Shown: positions 34,198-42,287 of the stretch, piece after piece | How positions within the stretch are numbered: the first letter of the stretch is position 1 | Layout: each line of letters starts with the position of its first letter | Origin: JAVBMU01 sp031552185 | GTDB taxonomy: Bacteria > Actinomycetota > Actinomycetes > Actinomycetales > Cellulomonadaceae | Direction: 5' to 3' | DNA length: 48,402 nucleotides | Assembly (NCBI GenBank): GCA_031552185.1 | Contig: JAVBMU010000014.1 | Span: forward strand, 1 to 48,402 | Notes under the pieces: model-generated | Told to the model about the DNA's origin: nothing | The model's database searches: none | The model's input: the letters and a program-made list of their open reading frames with translations, nothing else | Translations under genes and position numbers: made by a program

Positions 34198-34324
34198 GTA
34201 CGGTTCGGCGCGCGGTTACTGGTTGGGCGTCGCGGTTGGTGACGTCCCGCTGAGTGGTGGAGTTCGTCGACACCGTGCGGGTCAGCTCGTTGATCATGCC
34301 GTGAGCAGTTGAGGGGCACCCCGC

Positions 34325-34368
34325 GGACGAGGTGACCCGCGGACGAGGTGACCCTGGGACGAGGTGAC
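34325..34368. repeat. Three 16-bp-spaced copies of GGACGAGGTGAC
   Basis: GGACGAGGTGAC begins at 34325, 34341 and 34357, an exact 16-base period with variable 4-base joints. Confidence 0.85.
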
Positions 34369-34637
34369 GACGCCGATCCGCAGTTCGGATTCAATCGGCC
34401 AGTACTCGGTCGCTGCGGTGCGATCCGTCGGGATCAGGAGGCGTGAACTCGGACGCGTGTCATTCCGGTCCGGACATTTGGGGCGGCCGGCGCGCGACAC
34501 GCCGAGCTGGGCGGGATTTTCGCGCCGGACGGCGGAGGCGAGGCGGGATGGTTCGCGTCGGATGACCGTTGTGCGCTCGCGGCCCGGGTCGCGCTGCAAT
34601 TCGGGCGATCCGGCGTGGTGGCCCGCCCGTACCGGGT

Positions 34638-34815
34638 TGTGGATCGGGATCGTGCGGCGCTGTGGAAAACTCGGCGAGCCTCGCGGGCCACCGGGCCAAT
34701 CGTGCGGCTGAGGGGTCCACAGGCCCGGTGGACAACCCGCTCCGGACGGCCCGTGCGGGTCCCCGTCGGTGGCCCGCGGGACGCTCGTGGTTGCGGCCTC
34801 GCCGGGGTGTCCACT
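34638..34815. promoter_or_regulatory. Cluster of DnaA-box-like 9-mers
   Basis: TGTGGATCG (34638), TGTGGAAAA (34661), GGGTCCACA (34713), GGTGGACAA (34727) and GTGTCCACT (34807) each match the DnaA box TTRTCCACA, on one strand or the other, at 6 to 8 of 9 positions. They lie upstream of the nrd promoter. GTGGAC-like words are not rare at this GC content, so this is tentative. Confidence 0.3.
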
Positions 34816-34834
34816 CCCGGCCCGGACGCGTCCG

Positions 34835-34850
34835 ACACGACATCTTGTGC
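34835..34850. promoter_or_regulatory. NrdR box 1
   Basis: ACACGACATCTTGTGC matches the 16-bp NrdR consensus ACACWATATATWGTGT at 12 positions. It lies just upstream of the -35 box and 16 bases before box 2, placing the two on the same face of the helix. Confidence 0.75.
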
Positions 34851-34851
34851 G

Positions 34852-34880
34852 TTGGCGAGAGGAGGACCACTAGGTATAGT
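34852..34880 (+). promoter_or_regulatory. nrd promoter, -35 TTGGCG and -10 TATAGT
   Basis: TTGGCG (34852-34857) and TATAGT (34875-34880) are separated by exactly 17 bases. The -10 is inside NrdR box 2, so repressor binding would block polymerase. Transcription would begin near 34887, giving a leader of about 125 bases before nrdH. Confidence 0.7.
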
Positions 34881-34882
34881 GG
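34867..34882. promoter_or_regulatory. NrdR box 2
   Basis: CCACTAGGTATAGTGG matches the NrdR consensus at 12 of 16 positions and is part of a larger palindrome with 8-bp perfect arms (GACCACTA and TAGTGGTC, 34865-34884). Centre-to-centre distance from box 1 is 32 bases, about three helical turns, as typical for NrdR pairs. Confidence 0.78.
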
Positions 34883-35012
34883 TCTCCACCCGGGGCGCAG
34901 AGTCTGCCGGGGAGAATTTCATCGACGTAATTTCGCCGGTGTCGTTCCAGGTCACGGAGTTGCCGGGCCGGGCGGAACCGCCGAATCCCGAGGTCACTGC
35001 AAGGAGCCCACG

Positions 35013-35252
<240 letters not shown>

Positions 35253-35380
35253 GCGCCACCGGGGCCTGAGCGTCACGTGTGCTGATGCCCAACGTGCACT
35301 GAGCGTCATCGCCGCCTGAGCCGGTCGAGGGGCAGCCGCCGCGGACGCACCCGCGGGCGTGGCAGGCCGCGTGGAATTAC

Positions 35381-35404
35381 CTCCGGACGGCGAGCCGTCC
35401 GGAG
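35381..35404 (+). terminator. Small hairpin between nrdH and nrdE
   Basis: CTCCGGACGG and CCGTCCGGAG form a perfect 10-bp stem with a CGAG loop, without a T run. The 231-base gap also holds three or four decayed copies of CTGAGCGTCA. It may attenuate transcription into nrdE. Confidence 0.5.
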
Positions 35405-35483
35405 TCACCAGGAACGCGCGTCGGGACGACGGCGCGCGATACGAACCACAGCCGGGGCGCGCCGTGCGTCCGCGACGGACGGG

Positions 35484-37700
35484 ATGATCGTTGTGACGAC
35501 ACTTGCGCAGGCCACAGCGGCGCGCGCCGAGGACATGGGCGGCCCGAACGCCGCCGCCGACCGAGAGGCCGGCGGCGGCGCCCGGACGGAGCCCCTGGAC
35601 TACCACGCGCTGAACGCGATGCTAAATCTCTACGACGCCGCCGGGCGGATTCAGTTCGACAAGGACCGCGAGGCCGCGCGGCAGTACTTCCGCCAACACG
35701 TGAACCCCCGCACGGTGGAGTTCGAGAGCCTGGACGCGAAGCTCGACTATCTCGTCGCGAACCACTATTACGAGGCCGACGCGCTGGCGAAGTACGACCG
35801 GGCGTTCGTGCGCCGGCTGTTCGCGGCCGCCTACGCGAAGAACTTCCGCTTCGAGACCTTCCTGGGCGCGTTCAAGTACTACACGTCGTACACGCTGAAG
35901 ACCTTCGACGGCAAGCGGTACCTGGAGCGGTTCGAGGACCGGGTGTGCATGGTGGCCCTCGGCCTGGCCGACGGCGACGAACAACGGGCCGAGGAGTACG
36001 TCGAGGAGATCATTTCGGGTCGCTTCCAGCCCGCCACCCCGACCTTCCTCAATGTCGGCAAGGCGCAGCGCGGCGAGCCGGTGAGTTGTTTTCTGCTCCG
36101 GGTCGAGGACAACATGGAGTCCATCGCCCGGGGGATCAACAGCGCGCTGCAACTGTCCAAGCGCGGCGGCGGCGTCGCGCTGCTGCTGTCCAATCTGCGG
36201 GAGCACGGCGCGCCGATCAAGCACATCGAGAACCAGTCCTCCGGCGTCGTCCCGGTGATGAAGCTGCTCGAGGACTCCTTCTCCTACGCCAACCAGCTCG
36301 GCGCCCGGCAGGGCGCCGGGGCGGTCTACCTGCATGCCCATCACCCGGACATCATGCGGTTCCTGGACACCAAGCGGGAGAACGCGGACGAGAAGATCCG
36401 GATCAAGACCCTCTCGCTCGGCGTCGTCATCCCGGACATCACCTTCGAGCTGGCCAAGCGCAACGAGGAGATGTGCCTGTTCTCGCCGTACGACGTCGAA
36501 CGCATTTACGGCCTCCCGTTCGCCGACCTCGCGGTCAGCGAGAAGTACGACGAGTTGGTGGCCGACGACCGGATCCGCAAGACCCGGATCAGGGCGCGGG
36601 ACTTCTTCCAGACCATCGCGGAGCTGCAATTCGAATCCGGATACCCGTACATCGTGTTCGAGGACACGGTGAACCGGGCCAATCCGATCAAGGGCCGGAT
36701 CACGCACTCGAACCTGTGCTCGGAGATCCTGCAGGTCGCGACGCCGTCGGTGCTCAACGAGGACCTGTCCTACGCCCACATCGGCCGGGACATCTCCTGC
36801 AACCTCGGTTCGCTCAACATCGCCAAGGCAATGGATTCCCCGGACTTCGGCCGGACGGTCGAGACCGCGATCCGGGCGCTGACGGCCGTGTCGGATCAGA
36901 CCAGCATCGAATCCGTGCCGTCGATCAAGCGGGCGAATGCGGAGGGGCACGCCATCGGGCTCGGGCAGATGAACCTGCACGGCTACCTCGCCCGGGAACG
37001 GATCCACTACGGCTCGGCCGAGGGCCTCGACTTCACGAACATCTACTTCTACACCGTCGCCTACCACGCGATCCGGGCGTCGAACCTCCTCGCTATCGAG
37101 CGGGGTACGTGCTTCGCCGGTTTCGCGGACTCGACCTACGCGAGCGGGACGTACTTCGACAAGTACACCGAGCGCGTCTGGGCGCCCGAGACCGAACGGG
37201 TGCGTGCGCTGTTCGCCGCCGCTGGGGTGCATATTCCGACGCCGGCGGACTGGCGCGCCCTGAAGGCGTCAGTCATGGCCCACGGGCTGTACAACCAGAA
37301 CCTCCAGGCCGTGCCGCCCACCGGTTCGATCTCCTACATCAACAATTCGACGTCCTCGATCCACCCGGTGCCCTCGAAGATCGAGATCCGCAAGGAGGGC
37401 AAGATCGGCCGGGTGTATTACCCGGCGCCGTACCTGACGAACGAGAACCTCGAATACTATGCCGACGCCTACGAGATCGGCTTCGAGAAGATCATCGACA
37501 CCTATGCCGTGGCCACCCAGCACGTCGACCAGGGGCTGTCGCTGACGCTGTTCTTCAAGCACGACGTGACCACCCGGGACGTCAACCGGGCGCAGATCTA
37601 CGCCTGGCGCAAGGGCATCAAGACGCTGTACTACATCCGATTGCGGCAGCTGGCGCTGGAGGGCACCGAGGTCGAGGGCTGCGTGAGCTGCATGCTCTGA
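35484..37700 (+). CDS. nrdE: Class Ib ribonucleotide reductase, alpha subunit
   Basis: Reduces ribonucleoside diphosphates with NrdF and NrdH. The 738-residue protein has FQPATPTFLNVGKAQRGEPV near residue 180, the active-site Cys region SCFLLRV and SNLCSEILQ, NLGSLNIAK, PPTGSISYINNSTSSIHPV, and the redox tail CVSCML at the C-terminus that NrdH reduces. The N-terminal ATP-cone of class Ia is absent, as expected for NrdE, though an Ala/Gly-rich stretch of about 35 residues precedes the core. ATG 35484 is taken; GTG 35493 is an alternative. Its last 70 bases overlap the tail of the reverse-strand LPFTG gene. Confidence 0.96.
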   Translation: MIVVTTLAQATAARAEDMGGPNAAADREAGGGARTEPLDYHALNAMLNLYDAAGRIQFDKDREAARQYFRQHVNPRTVEFESLDAKLDYLVANHYYEADALAKYDRAFVRRLFAAAYAKNFRFETFLGAFKYYTSYTLKTFDGKRYLERFEDRVCMVALGLADGDEQRAEEYVEEIISGRFQPATPTFLNVGKAQRGEPVSCFLLRVEDNMESIARGINSALQLSKRGGGVALLLSNLREHGAPIKHIENQSSGVVPVMKLLEDSFSYANQLGARQGAGAVYLHAHHPDIMRFLDTKRENADEKIRIKTLSLGVVIPDITFELAKRNEEMCLFSPYDVERIYGLPFADLAVSEKYDELVADDRIRKTRIRARDFFQTIAELQFESGYPYIVFEDTVNRANPIKGRITHSNLCSEILQVATPSVLNEDLSYAHIGRDISCNLGSLNIAKAMDSPDFGRTVETAIRALTAVSDQTSIESVPSIKRANAEGHAIGLGQMNLHGYLARERIHYGSAEGLDFTNIYFYTVAYHAIRASNLLAIERGTCFAGFADSTYASGTYFDKYTERVWAPETERVRALFAAAGVHIPTPADWRALKASVMAHGLYNQNLQAVPPTGSISYINNSTSSIHPVPSKIEIRKEGKIGRVYYPAPYLTNENLEYYADAYEIGFEKIIDTYAVATQHVDQGLSLTLFFKHDVTTRDVNRAQIYAWRKGIKTLYYIRLRQLALEGTEVEGCVSCML

Positions 37701-38371
37701 CGCGTCTCCTCCTCCTCGCGGCGGCGGCGGCGGGCGACGCCGACAAGGGTGACCCCCACGACGGCGACGACCGCGCCCACGGCGAGGGCCTGCGCCGCCG
37801 TCGCACCCGTGAACGGGAGCCGACCGCCGTGCCCGCGGTTGCCGGGGCTGCGGCCCGGGTCGGTGCCCGGGGGCGCGGTCTCCTGAATCCGCGCGTGCAG
37901 CAGCACGGTGGCCCGGCCGCCGCCGTCCCGCGCCGAATTGCCGCCGGTCGCCTCGAGCGGGAAGTCGTAGCTGAGGGTCACCGGAAGGGTTTCGCCGGGG
38001 TCCAGCACCACGGTCTCGTAGCGCGTCCGCACGGCCTGGGCCAGGGTGCGCACGGACGTGGTGGGCAGGTCGCCGCCGGCCAGGGTGAGTTCGCCGTAGA
38101 ACGGCCGGCCGGCGCCGCCGGCCAGGTGGACCCCGACCTCGGCGACGAGGTAGCCCGCGCTCGGGCCGGCGTTCCGGAAGTGCACGGTGAACGAGCCATG
38201 ATCGCCGGGTACGACGGCGTCGATCACCCTTTCGCGCACCGCGGCATGGCGGCCCGTGGGGGAGAGGTCGACGACGTCGGGGGCACCGCCCGCGACCACC
38301 GGCAGGGCAAAGCTCACCACGGCGGCGACGCCGAGCGTCGCCGCCGCCCGGACGCGGGTGCGCAGCGTCAT
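37631..38371 (-). CDS. LPFTG cell-wall-anchored protein
   Basis: A 246-residue exported protein bearing the sortase signal LPFTG (185-189), a hydrophobic helix (about 191-212) and RRRRREEE, preceded by a signal peptide (residues about 5-30, ending near AGG). The exposed part is beta-rich with FTVHFRNAGP and VVLDPGETLPVTLSYDFPL, like pilin-associated or adhesin-type Ig domains. A sortase would join it to peptidoglycan; none is encoded here. The last 25 residues after the charged tail are unusual and are encoded antisense to the end of nrdE. ATG 38371 overlaps the signal-peptidase stop by four bases. Confidence 0.85.
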   Translation of the reverse strand: MTLRTRVRAAATLGVAAVVSFALPVVAGGAPDVVDLSPTGRHAAVRERVIDAVVPGDHGSFTVHFRNAGPSAGYLVAEVGVHLAGGAGRPFYGELTLAGGDLPTTSVRTLAQAVRTRYETVVLDPGETLPVTLSYDFPLEATGGNSARDGGGRATVLLHARIQETAPPGTDPGRSPGNRGHGGRLPFTGATAAQALAVGAVVAVVGVTLVGVARRRRREEEETRQSMQLTQPSTSVPSSASCRNRM

Positions 38372-38979
38372 GGCGGCGGTGCCGCCACGAGGGTCTGGGG
38401 GTGGGGCTCGGCAGCCGTCGCCCGCGGCGCCTCGCGGCGCCGACGTCGGGCGTCGACGAGCGCCGAGGCGGCCCAGACCCCGCCGGCGGCGCCGAGCAGC
38501 AGCAGTTTGTGCTGCGCGAACCAGGTGGCGGCGCGCCCGACGCCGGGCACCGCGTACCAGAACTTGCCCCGCACATCGGCGAAGGAGATCGGCTCGTCGG
38601 GGGCGCTGTTCGCATCGCCCTGGGTGGTGATCCGCACGTCCGATCCCGAGGCGCCGAGGGCGAAGATGCGGTGGGTGACGAAGTGCTTGACGGCGAGGCC
38701 GTCGGGGTCGTGCGTCGTGGCCTGGTAGGTGATGACGTCCCCGATCCGCAGATCGCCCGGCGAATCGACCTTCCGGATGACCGCCAGGTCACCCGGCGCG
38801 ATCGCGGGTCGCATCGACCCGGTCTCGACGACGAGCGACTTTCCACCCAGCAGCCACGGGGCGATCATCGTGATCCCGAGTGCCACCACGGCAAGCGTCG
38901 TGGCGACGGTGGCCACGACCCGCCCGATGGCGCGGGCAAGGGTGATGTCGGCATTCGGCCGGGCGGACGTGCGGGGCAC
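38368..38979 (-). CDS. sipW: SipW-type signal peptidase I
   Basis: Cleaves signal peptides of the companion CalY/TasA-like protein. The 203-residue protein is of the S26B (ER/SipW) type: catalytic Ser in ETGSMRPAIAPGD, His in FVTHRIFA in place of the bacterial lysine, and TQGDAN with the acidic residue. It has an N-terminal membrane helix (about 18-43) and a second near residue 165. GTG at 38979 has AGGAG five bases ahead. It is the middle gene of a calY-sipW-LPFTG operon. Confidence 0.9.
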   Translation of the reverse strand: MPRTSARPNADITLARAIGRVVATVATTLAVVALGITMIAPWLLGGKSLVVETGSMRPAIAPGDLAVIRKVDSPGDLRIGDVITYQATTHDPDGLAVKHFVTHRIFALGASGSDVRITTQGDANSAPDEPISFADVRGKFWYAVPGVGRAATWFAQHKLLLLGAAGGVWAASALVDARRRRREAPRATAAEPHPQTLVAAPPP

Positions 38980-39048
38980 TGGTCTCCTAGATCGACACGA
39001 AGTGGGGAATGGGGTGGGAGGCTCCGACGAGACTCGCGGCGACCGTCG

Positions 39049-39109
39049 GGCCGGCCGGGGCCGGCAGGGCCGGCAGGGGCCGGCCGGGGCCGGCAGGGGC
39101 CGGCCGGGG
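39049..39109. repeat. GC-only 20-bp repeats downstream of the CalY-like gene
   Basis: GGCCGGCCGGGGCCGGCAGG is present at 39049-39068 and 39078-39097, with a 9-base piece between and a 12-base piece after. Being rich in GGCCGGCC it can fold several ways and may act as a terminator or processing site between the CalY-like gene and sipW. Confidence 0.85.
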
Positions 39110-39186
39110 CCGCCCGGCCGAGGCCGGGCGACACCGCGAGGCTTCCGCGGGGCCGCCCGGCCGTCAGGCGATGCCGGCTGCGGTCG

Positions 39187-39804
39187 TCAGGGCAGGTCGG
39201 CCGGGCGGACCTGGACGAGCGTTGCCGTGGAGCCGGCGAGCGTCGCCGAGGCGTCCTGCGCGACCTTGTCCGGGGTGTCCACGTCGAAGGTGACCTGGTA
39301 GACCACCGTGTAGACGTGCGCGCCGGTGGTGGGGCCGTCGAAGCTGTAGACGCCGCCCGAGGTCGGCGTCACGGCGGTGCCGAGGGTGTCGATCGCCTCG
39401 ACGGCGCCGTCGTACAACTGCACCGAGTCGACACTCAACTTGCCGGCGAACTCCGTCCCGACGACGTTGGTCAGGCTGGAGCCCGCGGCGGTGGCGATGC
39501 TCAACCGGGCCGCGATGTTCTGGCCTTCGAGGTCGACGGACAGTTGCTGGGCGATGCGCAGGGTGTCACCGGGAACGGCCTTGAAGCTGGCGAGGTCGAT
39601 CGACTCGTTCGTCGCACCGTTCTGGTCGTCCGGCGAAATGTCCGCGGCGGTGCGGGTGCCCGCCGTGATGCCGAGGTGACCCGAGGAAATGGTGGCGGCG
39701 GCGACGGACGCGTCGTCGTCCCACAGGGCGAGGGTCGAGCCCGTGGCGGCGACCGCTGCCAGGGCGATCGCGGCGACCGTTGCCTTGCTCTTACGTGTGG
39801 CCAA
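39187..39804 (-). CDS. CalY/TasA-like protein with alternate signal peptide
   Basis: A 205-residue exported protein of the SipW-dependent kind. The signal MATRKSKATVAAIALAAVAA followed by TGSTLALWDDDAS matches the alternate-type signal peptide domain processed by SipW, then a beta-rich mature part (TISSGHLGIT...AAVPGDTLRIAQQLSVD-like, with the family's repeated V/I-D-G strands). Such proteins form matrix fibres in bacilli; in actinobacteria the role is mostly unknown. The TTG at 39804 is chosen: AAGGAA lies seven bases ahead and the signal peptide starts there, while the open frame continues 71 codons further without any signal-like start. Confidence 0.85.
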   Translation of the reverse strand: MATRKSKATVAAIALAAVAATGSTLALWDDDASVAAATISSGHLGITAGTRTAADISPDDQNGATNESIDLASFKAVPGDTLRIAQQLSVDLEGQNIAARLSIATAAGSSLTNVVGTEFAGKLSVDSVQLYDGAVEAIDTLGTAVTPTSGGVYSFDGPTTGAHVYTVVYQVTFDVDTPDKVAQDASATLAGSTATLVQVRPADLP

Positions 39805-40059
39805 TGTGGGGTTCCTTGTCGTGAGTCGTCGGCATCCGAGCGCCGGCGGAATGCGAGGGGCGGGTCCGGCCGAGGTCGAAATGCACGCAGATCTGGATTG
39901 TTCTCCGGTCCAGCCGCCTTCGGACTTGCGTCGGCTCCGGGACCAATACATGTCTACGGCGTCGGGGTGCCGCCGGGAATCATCCGAACGGATGGTGAAT
40001 GCCGCCGCTTCGGACATTCGCGACCGGCCCGCCGCGCCGCCCCGGCCGGCCGGCCGGTC

Positions 40060-40065
40060 TACTGT
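40060..40065 (+). promoter_or_regulatory. Possible -10 box for nrdF
   Basis: TACTGT fits TANNNT and is 30 bases before the nrdF ATG. No good -35 or NrdR box was found, though nrdF needs its own promoter because the preceding genes run the other way. Confidence 0.35.
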
Positions 40066-40095
40066 TGCCCTACACCCGCATGCACAGGAGAGGCG

Positions 40096-41076
40096 ATGTC
40101 ACCGACCGGCAAGCTCAAGCTCATCGACCGCGTCAGCGCGATCAACTGGAACCGCATCGAGGACGACAAGGACCTCGAGGTCTGGGACCGGCTGACGGGC
40201 AACTTCTGGCTGCCGGAGAAGGTTCCCGTCTCCAACGACATTCAGTCCTGGCACACCCTCAGCCCGGCGGAACAGACGCTGACCATGCGCGTCTTCACCG
40301 GCCTGACGCTGCTGGACACCATTCAGGGCACGGTGGGCGCGGTCAGCCTCATCCCGGATGCGCTGACCCCGCACGAGGAGGCCGTCTACACGAACATCGC
40401 GTTCATGGAGTCGGTGCACGCCAAGAGCTATTCCTCGATCTTCTCGACGCTGTGCTCGACGCCGGAGATCGACGCCGCCTTCGAGTGGTCCGAGCGGAAC
40501 GCCTACCTGCAGCGCAAGGCCGAGATCGTGCTCGAGTACTACCGCGGCGACGCGCCGCTCAAGCGCAAGGTGGCGAGCACCCTGCTGGAGTCGTTTCTGT
40601 TCTACTCCGGCTTTTACCTGCCGATGTATTGGTCGAGCCGGGCCAAACTGACCAACACGGCCGACCTGATCCGTCTGATCATCCGCGACGAGGCGGTCCA
40701 CGGTTACTACATCGGATACAAGTTCCAGAAGGGACTGGAACGGGCCGGCGAGGCCGAGCGGGCCGAGACCAAGCAGTACACGTTCGACCTGCTCCTGGAG
40801 TTGTACGACAACGAGGTGCAGTACACCCAGGACCTGTACGACGTCGTCGGGCTGACCGAGGACGTCAAGGCATTCCTGCGGTACAACGCCAACAAGGCGC
40901 TGATGAACCTCGGTTACGAGATCCTGTTCCCGAAGGACGAGTGCGAGGTCAACCCGGCCATTCTGTCCGCGCTATCGCCCAACGCGGACGAGAACCACGA
41001 CTTCTTCTCCGGGTCGGGCTCCTCCTACGTCATCGGCAAGGCCGTGGAGACCGAGGACGAGGACTGGGACTTCTGA
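40096..41076 (+). CDS. nrdF: Class Ib ribonucleotide reductase, beta subunit
   Basis: Provides the metal-tyrosyl radical to NrdE. The 326-residue protein shows the di-metal site: Asp in LEVWDRLTGNFW, EEAVYTNIAFMESVHAKSYS (Glu and His ligands), VASTLLESFLFYSGFYLP and IIRDEAVHGYYIG. The radical Tyr is expected in KSYS. The tail ETEDEDWDF is the docking peptide for NrdE. ATG 40096 has AGGAGAGG ahead. It is split from nrdE by 2.4 kb of reverse-strand genes. No nrdI is seen nearby, so the flavodoxin that makes the manganese cofactor must be encoded elsewhere. Confidence 0.97.
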   Translation: MSPTGKLKLIDRVSAINWNRIEDDKDLEVWDRLTGNFWLPEKVPVSNDIQSWHTLSPAEQTLTMRVFTGLTLLDTIQGTVGAVSLIPDALTPHEEAVYTNIAFMESVHAKSYSSIFSTLCSTPEIDAAFEWSERNAYLQRKAEIVLEYYRGDAPLKRKVASTLLESFLFYSGFYLPMYWSSRAKLTNTADLIRLIIRDEAVHGYYIGYKFQKGLERAGEAERAETKQYTFDLLLELYDNEVQYTQDLYDVVGLTEDVKAFLRYNANKALMNLGYEILFPKDECEVNPAILSALSPNADENHDFFSGSGSSYVIGKAVETEDEDWDF

Positions 41077-41081
41077 AACGT

Positions 41082-41125
41082 CGGCGCCCGCCGGCCGGCG
41101 ACGATCCGCCGGCCGGCGGGCGCCG
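41082..41125 (+). terminator. Hairpin terminator after nrdF
   Basis: A perfect 19-bp GC stem (41082-41100 with 41107-41125) with a 6-base loop, five bases past the stop. It also lies between converging nrdF and the FKBP gene. Confidence 0.8.
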
Positions 41126-41155
41126 GGTCACGTCGAACGGCGCCGCGGGAACGTC

Positions 41156-42127
41156 TTACGAGGAGGCGTCGAGGATGTCCACCACGAAGATCAGCGTCTC
41201 GTCCTTCAGCTGGCTCGTGGCGTCGTCGCCGTAGGCGAGGCTCGGCGGGACGACCAGCAGCACCTGGCTGCCGACGGTCTGCCCGGCGATGCCCTGCTTC
41301 CACCCGGCGATCAGGCTACTGAGCGGCCTCGTCATCGGCGAGCCCTGCTCCCACGAGGAGTCGAAGACCTCGCCGTCGAGCTTCCAGCCGGAGTAGTGCA
41401 CGACGATGCTGTCGGACTCCTTGACCACCGGACCCGTGCCCTTGATCAGGGTCTGCGTGACGAGCGCCGTCGGCTTGGCGTAACCCTTCGGGATGGTGAT
41501 GCTGGGGACGCCCTTGGCGTCGAGCTTGACGGCGGGCAGGCCGGCGGCGGGCGCGACGGCGGTGCCCGAGGCGCGGCTGGGCAGCGTCTTGGTGCTCATC
41601 ACCTCCGCGGCCAGGATCTGGGTGTACGCGGCGTTTGCACCCTCGGGCAGGGCGACGATGAACCGGGCGCCGACCTTTTGTCCGGTCAGCACCTCGTTCC
41701 ATTGGGTGAGCACCGAGGCGTCGCCGAGGATGAGCGTCAGCGGCTGCTGCGTGTACGACTCCTCGACCTTCGAGCCGTCCGACCCGTTGTAGACCACGAG
41801 GTTGATCGAGACCTGCTGGCCGTCCTTCAACACCTCTCCGGTGCCGGGGCTCACGACCTTGGTCGTGATTGCGCTCAGCTTCACGCCCTTGGAGAAGGTG
41901 ACCTTGGGCTCGGCCCCGGCCTTGCCCTCCACCTTGATCTTGGCGACGGCGGCGCGGTCCGCGGCGGACGGCTTCGCGTTCGGGTCCACGGTCGGGGTCG
42001 AGGACGAGGTGCCGGTGGGCGACTTCGCGCCGGAGGTCGTTTCCTTGTCATCGGAGCATCCGGCGGCCGCGAGCAGGCCGACGACGATCGAGAGCGCGGC
42101 CACACGGCGCGCGGTGCGGTGCTTCAC
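41156..42127 (-). CDS. Two-domain FKBP-type peptidyl-prolyl isomerase lipoprotein
   Basis: A 323-residue membrane-anchored prolyl isomerase expected to help fold exported proteins. The signal peptide KHRTARRVAALSIVVGLLAAAGC gives Cys24 as lipid site (shown here as the first residues only). A Ser/Thr linker leads to a divergent FKBP-like domain (about 75-190) and a canonical one (about 215-323) with HYSGWKLDGEVFDSSW, IAGWKQGIAGQTVGS and PPSLAYGDD. GTG 42127 starts the signal peptide and follows AAGGG; the frame is open 96 codons further without a better start. Its neighbour nrdF is convergent. Confidence 0.93.
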   Translation of the reverse strand: MKHRTARRVAALSIVVGLLAAAGCSDDKETTSGAKSPTGTSSSTPTVDPNAKPSAADRAAVAKIKVEGKAGAEPKVTFSKGVKLSAITTKVVSPGTGEVLKDGQQVSINLVVYNGSDGSKVEESYTQQPLTLILGDASVLTQWNEVLTGQKVGARFIVALPEGANAAYTQILAAEVMSTKTLPSRASGTAVAPAAGLPAVKLDAKGVPSITIPKGYAKPTALVTQTLIKGTGPVVKESDSIVVHYSGWKLDGEVFDSSWEQGSPMTRPLSSLIAGWKQGIAGQTVGSQVLLVVPPSLAYGDDATSQLKDETLIFVVDILDASS

Positions 42128-42275
42128 TGGGAACCCTTCGGATGGGAACGGGTAGCGGGCCGTCATCCCACGCTCGATTTGCGCGAATGCGTCCGTCGCC
42201 ACTGTAGCGGCCGATCCTGGGTGCCGGCTGAGAGCCCGGTGCAGGTTTGTAGCGGTTCCGTCGGGAACGGCAGTG

Positions 42276-42281
42276 GACAAT
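42276..42281 (+). promoter_or_regulatory. -10 box of a probable leaderless mRNA
   Basis: GACAAT ends six bases before the ATG at 42288; no ribosome site stands between. Good sign of a leaderless transcript, although the -35 is weak. Confidence 0.4.
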
Positions 42282-42287
42282 GGGAAG

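Larger units (their letters stand above)
34201..34834. other. Gene-poor stretch upstream of the nrd promoter
   Basis: I see no supportable gene in these 634 bases. Open frames are short, mutually overlapping and of low-complexity Arg/Pro composition. It holds the decayed end of the 20-bp array, a 16-bp-period triplicate, and a few DnaA-box-like 9-mers, each listed separately. Confidence 0.6.

Noticed and set aside
34364..34711. 115-codon plus-strand frame before nrdH
   Set aside because: No ribosome site, Arg-rich composition, and no recognisable domain; treated as non-coding.
39805..40095. NrdR box upstream of nrdF
   Set aside because: The best candidate near CCAATACATGTCTACG misses about half of the consensus positions, including the conserved ends.
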